A DNA stretch of 64,000 nt, from positions 1 through 64,000 of the forward strand of contig NZ_FOPS01000007.1 of the NCBI RefSeq assembly GCF_900113545.1, in the 5' to 3' direction. Below the pieces are notes generated by a model. That model was not told where the DNA came from. It ran no database searches and worked only from the letters and a program-made list of their open reading frames with translations. The position numbers and the translations under genes were made by a program. Shown here piece after piece: positions 63,591 to 64,000 of the stretch; position 1 is the first letter of the stretch; each line of letters begins with the position of its first letter. The DNA is from Neisseria elongata subsp. elongata. GTDB taxonomy: Bacteria > Pseudomonadota > Gammaproteobacteria > Burkholderiales > Neisseriaceae.

Positions 63591-64000
63591 TCAATATTTG
63601 TCCGCGTGTTTCGCGGCTTTTTTTGCCGCCGCACTGTCGGGGTAAATGAGCATCAGCTTGCGCCAAGTGTCTCTGGCAACGTCGCGCTGCTGCATGTTCC
63701 ACTGGCATTGGCCGATGGAGAACATGGCGTCGGCGGCTTCGGAACTGTTGCGGAAACGCGAGATGTAACGGTTGCCGATGTTGATGACGGATTCGCAGTT
63801 GCCGAGGCGTTGGTGGCTCTGCATGAGCAGGTACATGCTTTGGCGGTCGTGTTCGCTGCCGCTGCCGCCGCTTTCGCTGGCCTGCAGCAGTTTGGCGGCG
63901 GCGGCGAAGTTGCCGCTGCGGTATTGTTTGCGCGCGGATTCAAGCGGGCTGTCGGCAGGGGCTGCGGACGGTTTTTCACTGCTGTGCCGGGTATTGTCGC
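63591..64000 (-). CDS. CpoB/YbgF-like Tol-Pal system protein (partial, runs off right edge)
   Basis: The minus frame is open to the window edge, giving 135 C-terminal residues plus two bases, so the N-terminus is missing. A Pro/Ala/Ser-rich linker (NTRHSSEKPSAAPADSPLES) leads to TPR-type repeats: ARKQYRSGNFAAAAKLLQAS, SHQRLGNCESVINIGNRYIS and RNSSEAADAMFSIGQCQWNM, ending HADKY. The final TPR array resembles the YbgF/CpoB C-terminal domain, which coordinates outer membrane constriction with peptidoglycan synthesis. The rest lies outside the window, so the assignment is moderate. Confidence 0.6.
   Translation of the reverse strand, partial: DNTRHSSEKPSAAPADSPLESARKQYRSGNFAAAAKLLQASESGGSGSEHDRQSMYLLMQSHQRLGNCESVINIGNRYISRFRNSSEAADAMFSIGQCQWNMQQRDVARDTWRKLMLIYPDSAAAKKAAKHADKY

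Noticed and set aside
1-64000. CRISPR array, restriction-modification system or toxin-antitoxin pair
   Set aside because: The short repeats are DUS, dRS3 and coding repeats; the only methylase is a truncated phage fragment, and no toxin or Cas gene is seen.

Overview
The window comes from a Neisseria chromosome. It is crowded with the 12-base DNA uptake sequence AGGCCGTCTGAA (the AG-DUS dialect of many commensal Neisseria), often as inverted pairs behind genes, and also carries one Correia element, dRS3-type repeats and typical neisserial proteins. The AG-DUS majority and a heme-receptor/ABC operon fit a commensal species better than N. meningitidis or N. gonorrhoeae. The exact species cannot be read from the sequence by eye.

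Layout. 1-1904: rubble of Mu/P2-like prophage (a head morphogenesis gene running off the left edge, then pieces of portal, tail tube, tail sheath and an adenine methylase). 1992-8316: a membrane protein, a repeat-tailed lipoprotein, ubiB, a Correia element, rluD and bamD with overlapping divergent starts, then pdxH and thiD. 8520-18156: a hydrolase-methyltransferase fusion, a SnoaL-like protein, two tRNA-Leu(CAG) genes divergent from rnr, a Tat-exported flavoprotein, a TM2 protein and xseA. 18256-23181: TonB-dependent heme/hemoglobin receptor plus periplasmic binding protein, permease and ATPase. 23298-29797 (minus): fabA-fabB, ybaB, dnaX with a DUS-rich internal repeat, metX-metW. 29881-35104: small membrane and exported proteins, hscC, a GST, a WYL regulator and cysH. 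35637-43493: a giant flavin/iron-sulfur oxidoreductase, the SRP RNA gene, an exported protein, an azoreductase-like enzyme and ilvD.

43707-48843 (minus) is a branched-chain amino acid block: leuD and leuB separated by three small uncharacterised-family genes, with lipoproteins at either end; leuC is absent. 49352-54981 is a deoxyribonucleotide block: nrdA, a Na+/H+ antiporter, nrdB and a 2Fe-2S ferredoxin that probably maintains the NrdB radical, preceded by two putative NrdR boxes. 55085-56452 is the ribosomal operon rpsF-priB-rpsR-rplI. 56839-64000 holds a potassium/proton antiporter, two poorly known proteins, glnD, a 48-residue Cys-tailed protein and the C-terminal part of a CpoB/YbgF-like protein running off the right edge.

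Most genes are core metabolism. The least explained features are the scrambled prophage, the apparent ATA start of the antiporter, a perfect palindrome upstream of fabA, the NrdR boxes, the DUS minisatellite inside dnaX, the lipoprotein with helical KEAA repeats and the Cys-tailed peptide. No obviously novel defence or mobile system was found.
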